A stretch of 64,000 nucleotides of DNA from Tangfeifania diversioriginum (GTDB lineage: Bacteria; Bacteroidota; Bacteroidia; Bacteroidales; Prolixibacteraceae): contig CAMCBW010000018.1 of NCBI GenBank assembly GCA_945873105.1, forward strand, positions 31,189-95,188. The letters are read 5' to 3'. The translations under genes and the position numbers were made by a program. The notes below the pieces were generated by a model that saw only the letters and a list, made by a program, of their open reading frames with translations, did no database searches and was not told the DNA's origin. Position 1 is the stretch's first letter; each line of letters opens with the position of its first letter. Shown piece by piece: positions 43,301 through 52,458 of this stretch.

Positions 43301-44066
43301 TGAGATGGGCCGCATCCCCAATTTTCAGTTCAGAATTTTCAGGGAAAAGTCCGAACAACCGTTTTTTGACCTGAAGCCGGGTTTGCTCTAATTCTGCCGC
43401 TGTTGGCTGGTAATTGTTCTCGTACCGTTCGTTGACGGAGCGGTAACGGCCAGAGCCAAAATAGAGCTGGAAACTGTTCTGTTGTACCTCGTATTCGTTG
43501 TCAGCACAATATTCCGGTTTCAGGTAAAAAACAGATTCAGGATCGGCACCCAGGTCGCCATCGCGGGAAAATTTCTTTCCTGTTGCCCCACCAAATGCCC
43601 AATGCAATTTGATATTGGATGGAATTTGTTCGCCTGATATTTTCAGGATCATGCCATCCCCGTCGCTCAAGGCCAGTACCCTGATCTTTAGGATTCCCTT
43701 TCCCAGCATGGGATCCGTTATTGTGTAACTCATGGCACCGGCTTCGTAGCGCGCCACGACTTTTTTTGCCTGGGTCAGCCACTTCGACTGGTTACCCTGG
43801 CTAACTCCCAAATGAAGGTTTCCCCCCATGCCGGGCAGGTAGAGTGAAAATTCTGGTTGATCACCTGCTTCCACCCGGAAAGCAGTGTTTGACCCATAAA
43901 GCGCCCGGTTGAAACGCAGTTTACCGTTGTTAATGACAAAACCCTTGCCATCCGGTTGGTAACGCATTTCGCGGGATTGGTTGTGCCAGAGTTCCTGGGC
44001 AAGGAGATTTAGCTGTCCAAGAAAAAGTACCGTTAAAAAGGCAATTCGCCAAACAAGTGTGATCAT
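40389..44066 (-). CDS. Large exported DUF4450-like protein with six-hairpin glycosidase-like barrel
   Basis: 1225 residues from the ATG at 44066 (MITLVWRIAFLTVLFLGQLNLLAQ); an upstream in-frame ATG would run through a hairpin. The N-terminal region (ELWHNQSREMRYQPDGKGFVINNGKLRFNRALYG) resembles DUF4450. A central (alpha/alpha)6-like region follows (about residues 360-740: WRMPLNGWRGAYAADWLGWHDRAERHF, NWMPYSWSINNVASGE), then beta-rich C-terminal domains. The Asp/Glu-rich hairpins suggest a glycoside hydrolase, but no established GH family can be assigned by eye. Its position between the acetylesterase and GH2 genes implies a role in rhamnogalacturonan breakdown. Confidence 0.75.
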   Translation of the reverse strand: MITLVWRIAFLTVLFLGQLNLLAQELWHNQSREMRYQPDGKGFVINNGKLRFNRALYGSNTAFRVEAGDQPEFSLYLPGMGGNLHLGVSQGNQSKWLTQAKKVVARYEAGAMSYTITDPMLGKGILKIRVLALSDGDGMILKISGEQIPSNIKLHWAFGGATGKKFSRDGDLGADPESVFYLKPEYCADNEYEVQQNSFQLYFGSGRYRSVNERYENNYQPTAAELEQTRLQVKKRLFGLFPENSELKIGDAAHLKNPLESFNAGKSAQPILSGKLQLESGKELFGLIVNPDTHKKPVYSELPGIFAKADSVRQQLADRVKIETPDPYINAAGASLSTAADAIWDGNSFMHGAIAWRMPLNGWRGAYAADWLGWHDRAERHFDGYFKAQYTEPASGPSVPDSATNLARQQEKIGTALFTDGYISRSPGKINNPHHYDMNLVFIDQLLSHFAWTGDLAYVEKSWPVLVKHLAWEKRNFDANDDGLYDAYCCIWASDALQYSGGGVTHSSAYNYRANKMVAELAVLLGKDPKPYQEEAEKIKKAVNEQLWLTGKGWFAENKDLLGNQLVHPSAALWTVYHAIDEGLADQFQAWLCTKYVDNSIPHIPVRGKGMPAGEYHTLSTTNWMPYSWSINNVASGEVLHTALAYWQTGRSEEAFKFTKSLFLDFMFLGSSPGNFGQLSFYDAFRGELYRDFADGIGTAARALVEGLFGISPDLLNNKMTIRPGWPAEWPFAKIETPDLKIQFKRNGSKEMYQVETRFKEKLTVVLQLKARSDAIKMVTINGFPSNWKLVDHSIGIPELQIITGKGSNFELEIEWEGKALEILPTAPFYAKGTNLRFDLQNATILKVYDPQEILGGLKTAKQTLLASVLGELGGRSTFVQLQQGAMRWWQPLSFELRNPVKAIQSKIQSTENLAFTLQNNSDQPAEVQVSLRGFQQKVTVKPRSASPILRIPKNNLVPGSNQVKIQATGGNITENMVNWSIKAIPGKKYEPIELSQSLNDRITNIFKPQYYAPRSPYPTLSIPIQGIGDWCSFKETEVIDDSGLRKIAGSANRISSPQGIPFAVSGKELPNILFTSKWDNYPDSVMLNLTGKASHLYLLMAGSGHHMQSRMTNGVVRVEYEDGSTSELPLVSPDNWWPIEQDFYEDGYAFKVDAVRPVRLYLKTGAWHADTYNSWSKNKTKKIEGGAASLLDLPLDPAKELRQLTLVTLTNDVVIGLMAATLVR

Positions 44067-44081
44067 ATTATGCGAGTTAAG

Positions 44082-44110
44082 ACCCTCAAGGTTTATAAAA
44101 CCTTGAGGGT
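44082..44110 (-). terminator. Intercistronic hairpin (ACCCTCAAGGTTT / AAACCTTGAGGGT)
   Basis: Perfect 13-bp stem with loop ATA, between the GH2 stop (44122) and the start of the DUF4450-like gene (44066). It may be an attenuator, processing site or repeat rather than a full terminator, since downstream genes lack an obvious promoter. A related hairpin lies at 47045-47073. Confidence 0.5.
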
Positions 44111-44121
44111 ATGTTTTCATG

Positions 44122-47028
44122 CTAATTCAGCAATCCGAAATAGAAATAGAGGGTTCGCCTGACCGGTTGCTCCATCTTGCTGAGTTCGCCCATCGGACCA
44201 AGGTTCCAGGTGTCGTTGCTGATGCCCATGGCCAGTTTAGTGCCTACCGGCGGAATGGCATCCAGGAAGGAGATGTCGCCAACGGGCAGTTCGGGATAGT
44301 TCCGTGGACCCGAGATCCCATAGAAGTTGAACAACCTGACAAAAAGATCTTCCTCTTTTGCCACTACCGTGAATTTTCCATCGACGGTATTGAATTCCAT
44401 CCAGGAGAGGTCGGGGAAATAGCCTTTGAATTGAGGCAATCCCCAGCTGTTGTCTGCCGGCAATTTGTTGTTGTAGATACGTTGGTAAACATCGAGTACT
44501 CCGCCTGCCATGCGGTTTTTCCATACGTGCGATGGCCCTTTGCCCAGCCATTTGGCCCCAATCACATCCGATTCGGGGAAATCGAAGCTGATGCCGCAGA
44601 ATTTCTGCGGACCAGCAACCTGGTACTGGTAATCCATGGCCAGCCAGCCACTGCTGAACATGGTCCAGACTACTTTCTTCAGGTCACCCGAATAGGTCAT
44701 CTCCAACGAGCAACTCTTCTCATTTTTAACCGGTTTGATGCTTTCGAGCCAGGAATTGCCACTCACCAGCACCGGACCGTTGCCAAAAGGGAGCGGCAAT
44801 CCCAGGTCATTGGTGACTTTCACCATTTTGCCATTCTTCCGGCTGAAGGAGACGGCGATCCCTGTTGCTTTCAAGGTGTAGACGCTGTCGTTCTCCAGCA
44901 ATTCTGCAGCCCCTTTCTCTTTGGAATTGTCGGCCGCTTGCTGCTCAATGGGCAAAATATTGTCCTCCTCAATCCCGGCAGCTTTCAATTTTTCGCGTTG
45001 CTGTTTCTCCTGTTCACTGACATCCATTTTTACCATCTGCGAAACGGCCCGCAGGTTACCGCCGATTTTCCAGCTCCAGCAGTAGATCTCCTCTCCCGAA
45101 CGATCGAAGGCCCGCAGGTAGAGGGCATCCTGTTTCTTGTAATCAGCCGGAAATTTCAGGTTCAAGGTTCCAGATTCCAGTGGTTTTACATCAGGAGAGA
45201 TAGCAGTGCCGCTCGTCCTCACTTTGTACGAAACCTGTCGGTCGATTACTGAACCAAAACTGACCAGTTGCCATTCAAAACGGCAATCCTTTAGGTTGGT
45301 AAAATGGTAACGATTTTCTACCGGGATGTTGCCATCGAAGTTTTCAGGCAATTTTTTGAGGCTGATTTTCACCGGACTATAGATATCGCGGATGGCATAG
45401 AAACTGCCCTCCTTTTCGCGGTGCGGACCAACCAGTCCATCGGGAGCATTCACCCTGTTGACATCAATAACTCCATTCAGATCGGTGCGTACAATCCCTT
45501 CATCGCCAAGCACCCAAAGGAAGCCACCGGCAGCATTGGGCGTTTTCCAAAAGAGTTCCCAGAAATCCTCGAGTCCGGCGCCGCCACCGCCATCATCCTG
45601 CGAATGCAGGAATTCGGTGGGCATGTATATTTTGCCTTCTCCAAATATCTTGATGGAGCTATAATAGGTTTCGTAGTGGTTGCAGTCGATGCCGTTGAAA
45701 TCATTGCCCGGCCGGTGGTGCGCATGAATGACCGGACGTTTTGATTTGTCCCAATAGCCAAAATCATCGTCCAGTTCCTTGTTGGTCCCGCCCTCGTTGC
45801 CATTGCTCCATAGGAGGATGGAGGGATGGTTCAGATCGCGGTTAACCATCTCCTTCACCAGTTTTTCGCCAGGGGTTGTAGCATAGGAGTTTTGCCATCC
45901 CGCCAGCTCATCCAGCACATAGAGGCCCAGAGAGTCACAATAATCTAAAAATACCTGGTCGGGCGGATAATGAGAGCAGCGTATGGCATTCATGTTCATC
46001 GCCTTAATCAGCTTAACATCATCCAGGTTGATCTGGTCGTTGAGGCAGCGGCCTGTTTCCGGCCAGAAAGCGTGACGGTTGACTCCTTTCATCTTGATTT
46101 TGGTACCGTTCAGGTAGATACCGTCTCCCTGGCGGATTTCGATGGTCCGAAACCCGAATTTTTGCGAAGTACTGTACAGCTCGGATTTATCTGATTTTAA
46201 GATCGTCTTCACCGTATAAAGGGAGGGAGTTTCGGCGGTCCAGTTATCGGGGTTGGCTACTTTGCAGGCAAGTGTCAGCAAAGAGTCATCTTTTCCCGCC
46301 CTGGAACTGACACTTGCGACTAATCTGCTTTTTGAGTCTCTGATTTCTGCGGTAACCATGCGAGCTCCTTTCAGATTTTTGACCAATACATCCATGGCAA
46401 AATTGCCGTCGGCTTTGGCATCTATTGCCACCCGTTCGATGTGCTCGCCGGGGAATGCCTCCAGGTAAACCGGCCGAAAAATTCCGCCAAATACCCAGTA
46501 ATCTGCAAAACGCTCTGCCCTGTTGACGGAGGGATCTGCCGACATCTTGCTGACTGCAACCTCCAGCAGATTGGATTGACCATATTTCAGCCATCCGGAA
46601 ATATTGTACCGGAACTGGTAAAAAGCACCCTGGTGGATGGCGCCTGCCGGAATGCCGTTGATTTTGACCTCTGTATCTGTCATGGAGCCCTCAAAGACGA
46701 TGCAGACCTCCCTCCCTTTCCAGTCGGACGGGACCTGAAAGGTGTGTTTGTAGATCCCCTTTTCATCGGAGAATTTGAACTTCTTGCCGTAGGTGCGGTA
46801 GTCGCGGCCATAGTCGTACTCCCCAAATCCCTGTTGTTCCCAGTGGGATGGGACCTCGATTTTGCTCCATTGCCCGCTGTTGCGACCGGCAGTGCAGAAG
46901 AAATCCCACGTTTTTGTCCGAAGGTTGTCTGTTCCGGAGAGGTATTGCACAACTTTTGAGGTCGGCGCAGCAACAACACAAGTGATGGACAAATGAAAAA
47001 ATAGCAAGGCAAAAATCAGTCTGGACAT
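44122..47028 (-). CDS. Glycoside hydrolase family 2 (beta-galactosidase-like)
   Basis: Exported 968-residue GH2 enzyme. Signal peptide; sugar-binding jelly roll (VPSHWEQQGFGEYDYG, FEGSMTDTEVKING, FADYWVFGGIFRPVYLE), immunoglobulin-like domain, then the TIM barrel starting IKMKGVNRHAFWPETGR. The acid/base Glu is in LLWSNGNEGG and the nucleophile is probably the Glu of MPTEFLHSQ. A C-terminal beta-sandwich domain follows. In a rhamnogalacturonan locus it most likely removes galactose (or glucuronate) from side chains. Confidence 0.88.
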   Translation of the reverse strand: MSRLIFALLFFHLSITCVVAAPTSKVVQYLSGTDNLRTKTWDFFCTAGRNSGQWSKIEVPSHWEQQGFGEYDYGRDYRTYGKKFKFSDEKGIYKHTFQVPSDWKGREVCIVFEGSMTDTEVKINGIPAGAIHQGAFYQFRYNISGWLKYGQSNLLEVAVSKMSADPSVNRAERFADYWVFGGIFRPVYLEAFPGEHIERVAIDAKADGNFAMDVLVKNLKGARMVTAEIRDSKSRLVASVSSRAGKDDSLLTLACKVANPDNWTAETPSLYTVKTILKSDKSELYSTSQKFGFRTIEIRQGDGIYLNGTKIKMKGVNRHAFWPETGRCLNDQINLDDVKLIKAMNMNAIRCSHYPPDQVFLDYCDSLGLYVLDELAGWQNSYATTPGEKLVKEMVNRDLNHPSILLWSNGNEGGTNKELDDDFGYWDKSKRPVIHAHHRPGNDFNGIDCNHYETYYSSIKIFGEGKIYMPTEFLHSQDDGGGGAGLEDFWELFWKTPNAAGGFLWVLGDEGIVRTDLNGVIDVNRVNAPDGLVGPHREKEGSFYAIRDIYSPVKISLKKLPENFDGNIPVENRYHFTNLKDCRFEWQLVSFGSVIDRQVSYKVRTSGTAISPDVKPLESGTLNLKFPADYKKQDALYLRAFDRSGEEIYCWSWKIGGNLRAVSQMVKMDVSEQEKQQREKLKAAGIEEDNILPIEQQAADNSKEKGAAELLENDSVYTLKATGIAVSFSRKNGKMVKVTNDLGLPLPFGNGPVLVSGNSWLESIKPVKNEKSCSLEMTYSGDLKKVVWTMFSSGWLAMDYQYQVAGPQKFCGISFDFPESDVIGAKWLGKGPSHVWKNRMAGGVLDVYQRIYNNKLPADNSWGLPQFKGYFPDLSWMEFNTVDGKFTVVAKEEDLFVRLFNFYGISGPRNYPELPVGDISFLDAIPPVGTKLAMGISNDTWNLGPMGELSKMEQPVRRTLYFYFGLLN

Positions 47029-47044
47029 TTTTTTCGTTTTTTAG

Positions 47045-47073
47045 ACCTTGAAGGTTTTGAAAACCTTCAAGGT
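47045..47073 (-). terminator. Intercistronic hairpin (ACCTTGAAGGTTT / AAACCTTCAAGGT)
   Basis: Perfect 13-bp stem with 3-base loop between the GH106 stop (47080) and the GH2 start (47028). It is related in sequence and position to the hairpin at 44082-44110. Confidence 0.5.
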
Positions 47074-47079
47074 TTCGGT

Positions 47080-49887
47080 TTAATTAACCTGGTATTGGGC
47101 AATGGTAACCGGGCCCAACAACCCCGATTCCATTGGTTTCCAATCGGAAGCATCGAAAGGTTTGTAGTCAATATTGACAAAATTGATTTCATGGTAATTG
47201 CGCCATACAACCTTCTCCTGATCCATTTTCCGGATGCGGTTGGCCATCAGGTTGGCCACTTCAACTTCGATCGTATTGGTACCTGTTTTGAGGAATTTAC
47301 CAATTTTGGCCGTAAACGGAATGCTCCACAGAATACCTGCATCCTTGCCGTTGATCCAGACTCTGGCACTTTCACAAACTTTGCCCAGATTCAGCAGATA
47401 TTCACCGGATAGACTTCCCTTCACGATGAAATTGGCACTGTAGATAGCCGATCCTGAATAACTGACTGCAGCCTGATCGGGTAATTCAGTCCAGGAAACC
47501 AATTTGTTTAATTCAGTCGCATTGGGAAGGAGTGCTCCTCCCTCCGTAAACTTCAACTTCCATGGACCTGCAATTTCCTGGGATGATTTTTGTTTTTCGA
47601 GGTATTTCCAGTTAGCGGTCAACGATTTTTCTGGAGCAACCAAAACAAACATCGCCTCTCCGGGTTTCATCTGGAGACGAACTTTCTGTTGCTGATTTTC
47701 TACCGTTGTTTGCGCTACTCCTGTTAAGCCGGTTTGAGGGTCAAGCAACAGACAGGAAATACCATTTTCTTTCAATGGTACAAAGCTGTCAATAGTAACG
47801 GCTGAATGGTTAACGAGGTAATAAAAAATACCCTGGTCACTTTTCCTCCGGATATATTTAAGGCCGGTATCTACCAACTGCTCCCTGCCAATGCCTGCAT
47901 AAGCAAGTGCTGCTTCCACTTGTTCCGCTTCTATAATTTCCCCCTCTCCTACTTTTCCCATTTTGACCCTTTCTGCTACAGAAGCAAGCGGGATGGTGTT
48001 GAGCACCTCCTTCATCTGCCTTCGGTTTGCCTCCAGATTCTTCCATCCGGGCACATCATCCGGCATTTGCTGGAAAATGACTTTTGCTCCGTGAAAAGCC
48101 AACTCTACCAAGCGTTGAAGGGTGGCTACAGGCATATATTGAGTGGTTGGAACAACCAGCGTACGGTAAGAACTACCTGACCTGGTTTTGATCAATCCAT
48201 CCTTTACAGTAACTCCATTCAACAACCGGTCTGAAATAAAATCAAGGGAATACCCTTTTTTCATCAATTCCTTCACATCTCCGCAAAAAGGTGTTGGGTA
48301 TAGCCACTTGTCTATCGCATGAATGGTAAACTGCAACTCCGGAATATCCGGAGACATCCACACATCGTAAACAGGCCAGTATACCAAAAGGTCGTTTTCT
48401 GCCACACCGGTTTGCAGTACAGACTGGCAGCGGGTGATGTAATCGTTCAATCCGCCAATATGGGGCCAGAATGTATTCGAAGGAGAAAAATTGACCGATG
48501 CATAAAACAGCCAGCCCGGCCAACCTGCTTCTGTCGGCGAATAGGCGGTTCCATGGTAAAAGACATGGTTGACACCCGATAAAAATGCTTGCTCCACCTC
48601 TGGCTTGCATTGGGAAAGTGAGACCATGAAATGCTCCGCCAACCAGGTAAAAGTCTCGCAGGAGGTGATTCTTTTGCCGGAGACATTGGTAGCCGAAGAG
48701 GCAAACTTCAGCATCACCGGATCAGGATCTACGTTACGGATGTCAGCACTGTCGCGGCGTAATCCGGGAATTGAAAATTGGCTGCTCCCGAAAGTTTCGC
48801 ACTCCGGGATATCCACTGTTGCATAGAGGTCCAGCAAATTCCCGGGAGAGCCATGAGCCTGGTTGCGGGTAAGGCTTCCCTTGCTGTGTGCCCATTTTGT
48901 CCAGGATTGGGTAAAATTTTCAAGCAGCATATCGGAAATGGTCTCCCTGTAATCACATTGAACCCTGCGGGCAATGTCCGTTGTTGGTTTCTTCTCTGCC
49001 AATTCCCGTAGGTAAATTTGCAAAGGATAATAACGCCGGTTAAGAAATTCCTTAAAAACTGATTCGCTCCAGTTGGTACCGTATACTTCATAACTATCGT
49101 TGAAAAACGATTGAACCCCGTGATTTGAACGTTGAAAAGCCGAATCAAACCGGGAAAGATAGCGATCGAGTGCATCCTTTGAGAAGTGGTCAAAGGTAAG
49201 TCCTGCCCCACCGGGTGCTGCCCGTTTCACCATTTGATGTGTTTTGCCGCAGAAAGCCACATAAATTTCCCACTCCCCCTTTTCAGCAGTCCAGTTGAGT
49301 GTTCCGTCGGACTTCACCAGCATGGTGAGTTCTTTGATCTTCTTATCGGGACCATAGGCCGTAACGGTTTGTAATTCAACGCCAGGAATCTGCTGTCTGG
49401 GATCGCCGGGCACCAGTTTGTCGGTGAGCCTCTCCCCACCGTTCAACCTGTATTTTTGAACAATCAATTTCGATGCCGCTAATGGAATTGTAATTTGGGG
49501 TCCGCCAAAAGGCCAGCCAGTTCCTGTGTTCATGTCAATGCCCATGCCATTTTTACTGGCTTCCCGTACTGCAACATCCAGCATTTTCATCCACTCTGGT
49601 GAAAGGAAGGAGAGGTATTTGGTCTCGTAGCCTACTGCGCCGTAGATGGGCGTTATTTCCATGCCTCCAAAACCTGCATCTCCGTATTTGGCCATGAGAC
49701 TTGAAAGGTTGGTCTCGTCCACTGCGCTGCCCATCCACCACCAGCGACTCCAGGGCTTTGTTTCTTTGGTCACTTGCGGCCATCCTAATTGTCTGCCAGC
49801 AGGCTTACTTTGACCTTGAACATCCGAAAGTGTCAGCAGGATCAGGACAACTATTGCAAAAATTGGATGGGTTGATTCTTTTTTCAT
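47080..49887 (-). CDS. Glycoside hydrolase family 106-like alpha-L-rhamnosidase
   Basis: Exported 935-residue enzyme. After the signal peptide come the family features KPWSRWWWMGSAVDETNLSSLMAKYGDAGFGGMEITPIYG and GMGIDMNTGTGWPFGGPQI, characteristic of GH106. The central barrel contains SFFNDSYEVYGTNWSE, and a C-terminal jelly-roll domain has LNLGKVCESARVWINGKDAG and WSIPFTAKIG. GH106 members remove alpha-L-rhamnose from rhamnogalacturonan. It is the first enzyme gene after susD, separated by a strong hairpin at 50043-50077. Confidence 0.88.
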   Translation of the reverse strand: MKKESTHPIFAIVVLILLTLSDVQGQSKPAGRQLGWPQVTKETKPWSRWWWMGSAVDETNLSSLMAKYGDAGFGGMEITPIYGAVGYETKYLSFLSPEWMKMLDVAVREASKNGMGIDMNTGTGWPFGGPQITIPLAASKLIVQKYRLNGGERLTDKLVPGDPRQQIPGVELQTVTAYGPDKKIKELTMLVKSDGTLNWTAEKGEWEIYVAFCGKTHQMVKRAAPGGAGLTFDHFSKDALDRYLSRFDSAFQRSNHGVQSFFNDSYEVYGTNWSESVFKEFLNRRYYPLQIYLRELAEKKPTTDIARRVQCDYRETISDMLLENFTQSWTKWAHSKGSLTRNQAHGSPGNLLDLYATVDIPECETFGSSQFSIPGLRRDSADIRNVDPDPVMLKFASSATNVSGKRITSCETFTWLAEHFMVSLSQCKPEVEQAFLSGVNHVFYHGTAYSPTEAGWPGWLFYASVNFSPSNTFWPHIGGLNDYITRCQSVLQTGVAENDLLVYWPVYDVWMSPDIPELQFTIHAIDKWLYPTPFCGDVKELMKKGYSLDFISDRLLNGVTVKDGLIKTRSGSSYRTLVVPTTQYMPVATLQRLVELAFHGAKVIFQQMPDDVPGWKNLEANRRQMKEVLNTIPLASVAERVKMGKVGEGEIIEAEQVEAALAYAGIGREQLVDTGLKYIRRKSDQGIFYYLVNHSAVTIDSFVPLKENGISCLLLDPQTGLTGVAQTTVENQQQKVRLQMKPGEAMFVLVAPEKSLTANWKYLEKQKSSQEIAGPWKLKFTEGGALLPNATELNKLVSWTELPDQAAVSYSGSAIYSANFIVKGSLSGEYLLNLGKVCESARVWINGKDAGILWSIPFTAKIGKFLKTGTNTIEVEVANLMANRIRKMDQEKVVWRNYHEINFVNIDYKPFDASDWKPMESGLLGPVTIAQYQVN

Positions 49888-50042
49888 GGCTGGTGTTTGT
49901 GGCGTTTGCTTTTCATAGAAAACGAGAAGAATTATTTAACCAAGGTAACAATAGAATTCGACTCCATCAACTCCTTCCATGGATACAAGGAGCAGAAGAG
50001 GAATTGGCAAAACTGCAGGTTCATTCAGCATGGAAAAGGCAT

Positions 50043-50077
50043 ACAAAAGGTGGGCAGAAATGGCCCACCTTTTGTAC
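50043..50077. terminator. Strong hairpin between susD and the GH106 gene
   Basis: Perfect 14-bp stem TACAAAAGGTGGGC / GCCCACCTTTTGTA with a 7-base loop. On the minus strand it follows the susD stop by 51 bases, ending the susCD message or attenuating into the enzymes. Nothing else gene-like lies in 49888-50128. Confidence 0.75.
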
Positions 50078-50128
50078 AATTCTGGTTAACTCCGTGCAAA
50101 TAATTGGATCTGCAGAGAGGTTTCAATG

Positions 50129-52432
50129 CTAGTAACCCGTATTTTGATAGGCTGCCTTTGCATCGACCGACATGGCATTTCCCTTCTCATCGGTAAGTAA
50201 TTCGATGAAAGAGAGCGGCCAGGCCTTGAAAGTGTGATATTTCTGTAACTGTCCTTTTCCAACTCCCCGTGCACCAATTGTTCCCGTTGAAATATCATCC
50301 ACCGGGAAAGGAAAGTCTGGTGTGCCGGTAGATGCAAGGGGGGCACCCATGTTATCGTGAAAGTAAACCCGATCGTATAGAATTCCGGCATTGTGAAGAT
50401 CCTCCGTGTTGGTAAGTTCAAAAAGCAATTCTCTTGCTCTTTCATTGTAGACAAAATGGATAAATCGATCCTTCTCGGAGAGAGCAGTCGGTGGATAGTT
50501 CTCCTTTTTAGACTTGGCTGATCCTGTTTGCCATTCTGTTCCGTCAATGGTAATCATCGGGTAGGAATCGGTCTTAACGGTATAAGGGAATACCTTCTCC
50601 ACAGCAGGAATTACCAGTTGTCCGGAGATTACTGCAGGTTCAATATTAACCAGCGCTTCAGATCGATTTTCTCCGGCGTGATAGGCCGCCCGCTTCCGCA
50701 ACACATTCATATCAGCAATGGCACCTGCAAAATTACCTTTCCGACCTAACACTTCAGCACGGATCAGATAGGTCTCCGCCAATCGAAAAACCGGGAAGTC
50801 AATGGCCCCGGAACCATTTGGGTCTGTACCTTTCCCACGGTTGATGTCCAGCCATTTTTTCGGACCAACATACCATTGTGCAACAGTCGTTCCCCGATCC
50901 AGGCCGAAAGGTTCACTCTTGTCACAATTGACGCGGTACATCAATTTCCTTCCTGCGGTATTGGTCACAACTGGATTCTTTGGATCGACATCAGCTCCTG
51001 GTTTGAAACCGGTAATGGTTGAACCACTTTTGGTGAAGTAGCCTGCACCATTTGGGCTTCCAACTGTCCAGCGAACCATCATGATGTATGGCTGGCTGTT
51101 GACCCAAAGGGAGTCCATGGGCTGATCCTTGGAATTCTCAATGTAAAGGATGGATCTTTTCTGGTATTTGATCTTACTGGCAGTACTGACGACGGCAGCA
51201 GGATCAGTTGGCAATTTTAGCCTGTTGTTGTAATAATAGGCTGTATTGGCATCCCATGGTTTACCTCCTGCCTCTTTGGCATCCGTTGCAATGTAATCGG
51301 TCAGGAAGGTCTTGTAGTAGCGGGAGTCATTGGCCCTATCCGTATATTGATCAATTCCCCAGTCACTTGGACCTGCTGTGGCATAAGGACGTCCATAATC
51401 CATGGTGCGGGGAGTGCAAGCACGCAGTGAGGTATGGTTGCTATTGTAGAGGTGCACCAAATTATTTCCATAACGGCCATTGTAAGTCTGTGTTGCCTCG
51501 TATTGAGCAGAAAGGATGATCTCTTTACTTTTGTCGCGGGTATAGTCACCAGTTGCATTTTTCCAAAGTGTAGCGAAGTCAGGTTCCAATCCGCCCTGTG
51601 TTGTATTGCCTTTCATCTGATCGATCACCATCGTAGCAAAATAATTGGAAGAATCGAGGTCTGTTCCTATATTACCCTTGTAAAGCATCTTCAGGTGCGT
51701 TTCTGCACTTGACCAATTGGCTGCCTGCGCCCTGTGCAGGTACAGTTTTGCCAACAAATGGGCAGCGGCAGGTTTGGTAACACGACCCAGCTCTGTAGAG
51801 GTTGCAGGCAATAGATTGACTGCGTTTCTTAGATCTCCGATAATTTGTTTGTAAATCGCTTCCAAATTTGCCTTGGGGAAGGAAAAGTTTTCTGGCATAC
51901 CGGCATAACTCTTCAGAATCAGCGGGGCATCACCGACCACATTGGTTATCAAATAATAAGCATATGTACGCAAAAATAGAATTTCACCTTTCCTTCCAGC
52001 CATTTTGGTTTGTGCAGCAGCATCCAAATTCGCATAATTTTCTAGGAAGATATTGCAACGGCTAATTTCGGGATATACCCCTTCCGATACACCGCCACTG
52101 GTACTTCCGATGAGGGAGGTGACATTGGGTGTCATGCGGGTACCTATTGCTGCCGGGCCCCAGGCATCCACCGCATAGGTTCCCATTAAGATCCGGTCGG
52201 CGAGCGACCAGGAGAAAACTTCTACATCGCTACAGGTACCAAACAGGTAGTGACCCTGGTTATAATCCGGTTTGAAACGCAATATCTGGTAACAACCTTT
52301 TACGAGTGATTCCAATCCATCCGCAGATTTGTAAAAATCCTGCGTAAGCGTCGTTACCGTTTTCTCCTCCAAGAAATCCTGACAAGCTGAGAAGGAAAAG
52401 AACAAAACGATCAGTACAATATATTTTTTCAT
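50129..52432 (-). CDS. SusD/RagB-family outer-membrane glycan-binding lipoprotein
   Basis: 767-residue surface lipoprotein that captures glycan for its SusC partner. Signal II peptide MKKYIVLIVLFFSFSAC with lipobox Cys17, followed by QDFLEEKTVTTLTQDFYKSADGLESLVKGCY, the family N-terminus. Tetratricopeptide-like helices (KPAAAHLLAKLYLHRAQAA) and the C-terminal RLAETYLIRAEVLGRKG and FVYNERARELLFE blocks are typical SusD. It is longer than average. It starts 26 bases after susC, so the two are one operon. Confidence 0.93.
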   Translation of the reverse strand: MKKYIVLIVLFFSFSACQDFLEEKTVTTLTQDFYKSADGLESLVKGCYQILRFKPDYNQGHYLFGTCSDVEVFSWSLADRILMGTYAVDAWGPAAIGTRMTPNVTSLIGSTSGGVSEGVYPEISRCNIFLENYANLDAAAQTKMAGRKGEILFLRTYAYYLITNVVGDAPLILKSYAGMPENFSFPKANLEAIYKQIIGDLRNAVNLLPATSTELGRVTKPAAAHLLAKLYLHRAQAANWSSAETHLKMLYKGNIGTDLDSSNYFATMVIDQMKGNTTQGGLEPDFATLWKNATGDYTRDKSKEIILSAQYEATQTYNGRYGNNLVHLYNSNHTSLRACTPRTMDYGRPYATAGPSDWGIDQYTDRANDSRYYKTFLTDYIATDAKEAGGKPWDANTAYYYNNRLKLPTDPAAVVSTASKIKYQKRSILYIENSKDQPMDSLWVNSQPYIMMVRWTVGSPNGAGYFTKSGSTITGFKPGADVDPKNPVVTNTAGRKLMYRVNCDKSEPFGLDRGTTVAQWYVGPKKWLDINRGKGTDPNGSGAIDFPVFRLAETYLIRAEVLGRKGNFAGAIADMNVLRKRAAYHAGENRSEALVNIEPAVISGQLVIPAVEKVFPYTVKTDSYPMITIDGTEWQTGSAKSKKENYPPTALSEKDRFIHFVYNERARELLFELTNTEDLHNAGILYDRVYFHDNMGAPLASTGTPDFPFPVDDISTGTIGARGVGKGQLQKYHTFKAWPLSFIELLTDEKGNAMSVDAKAAYQNTGY

Positions 52433-52458
52433 CTGGTTTGTCTTTTAAAGTTATGCAA

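Noticed and set aside
44119..45252. 377-codon open frame on the plus strand
   Set aside because: It is antisense to the GH2 gene, whose catalytic motifs are intact; a shadow frame.
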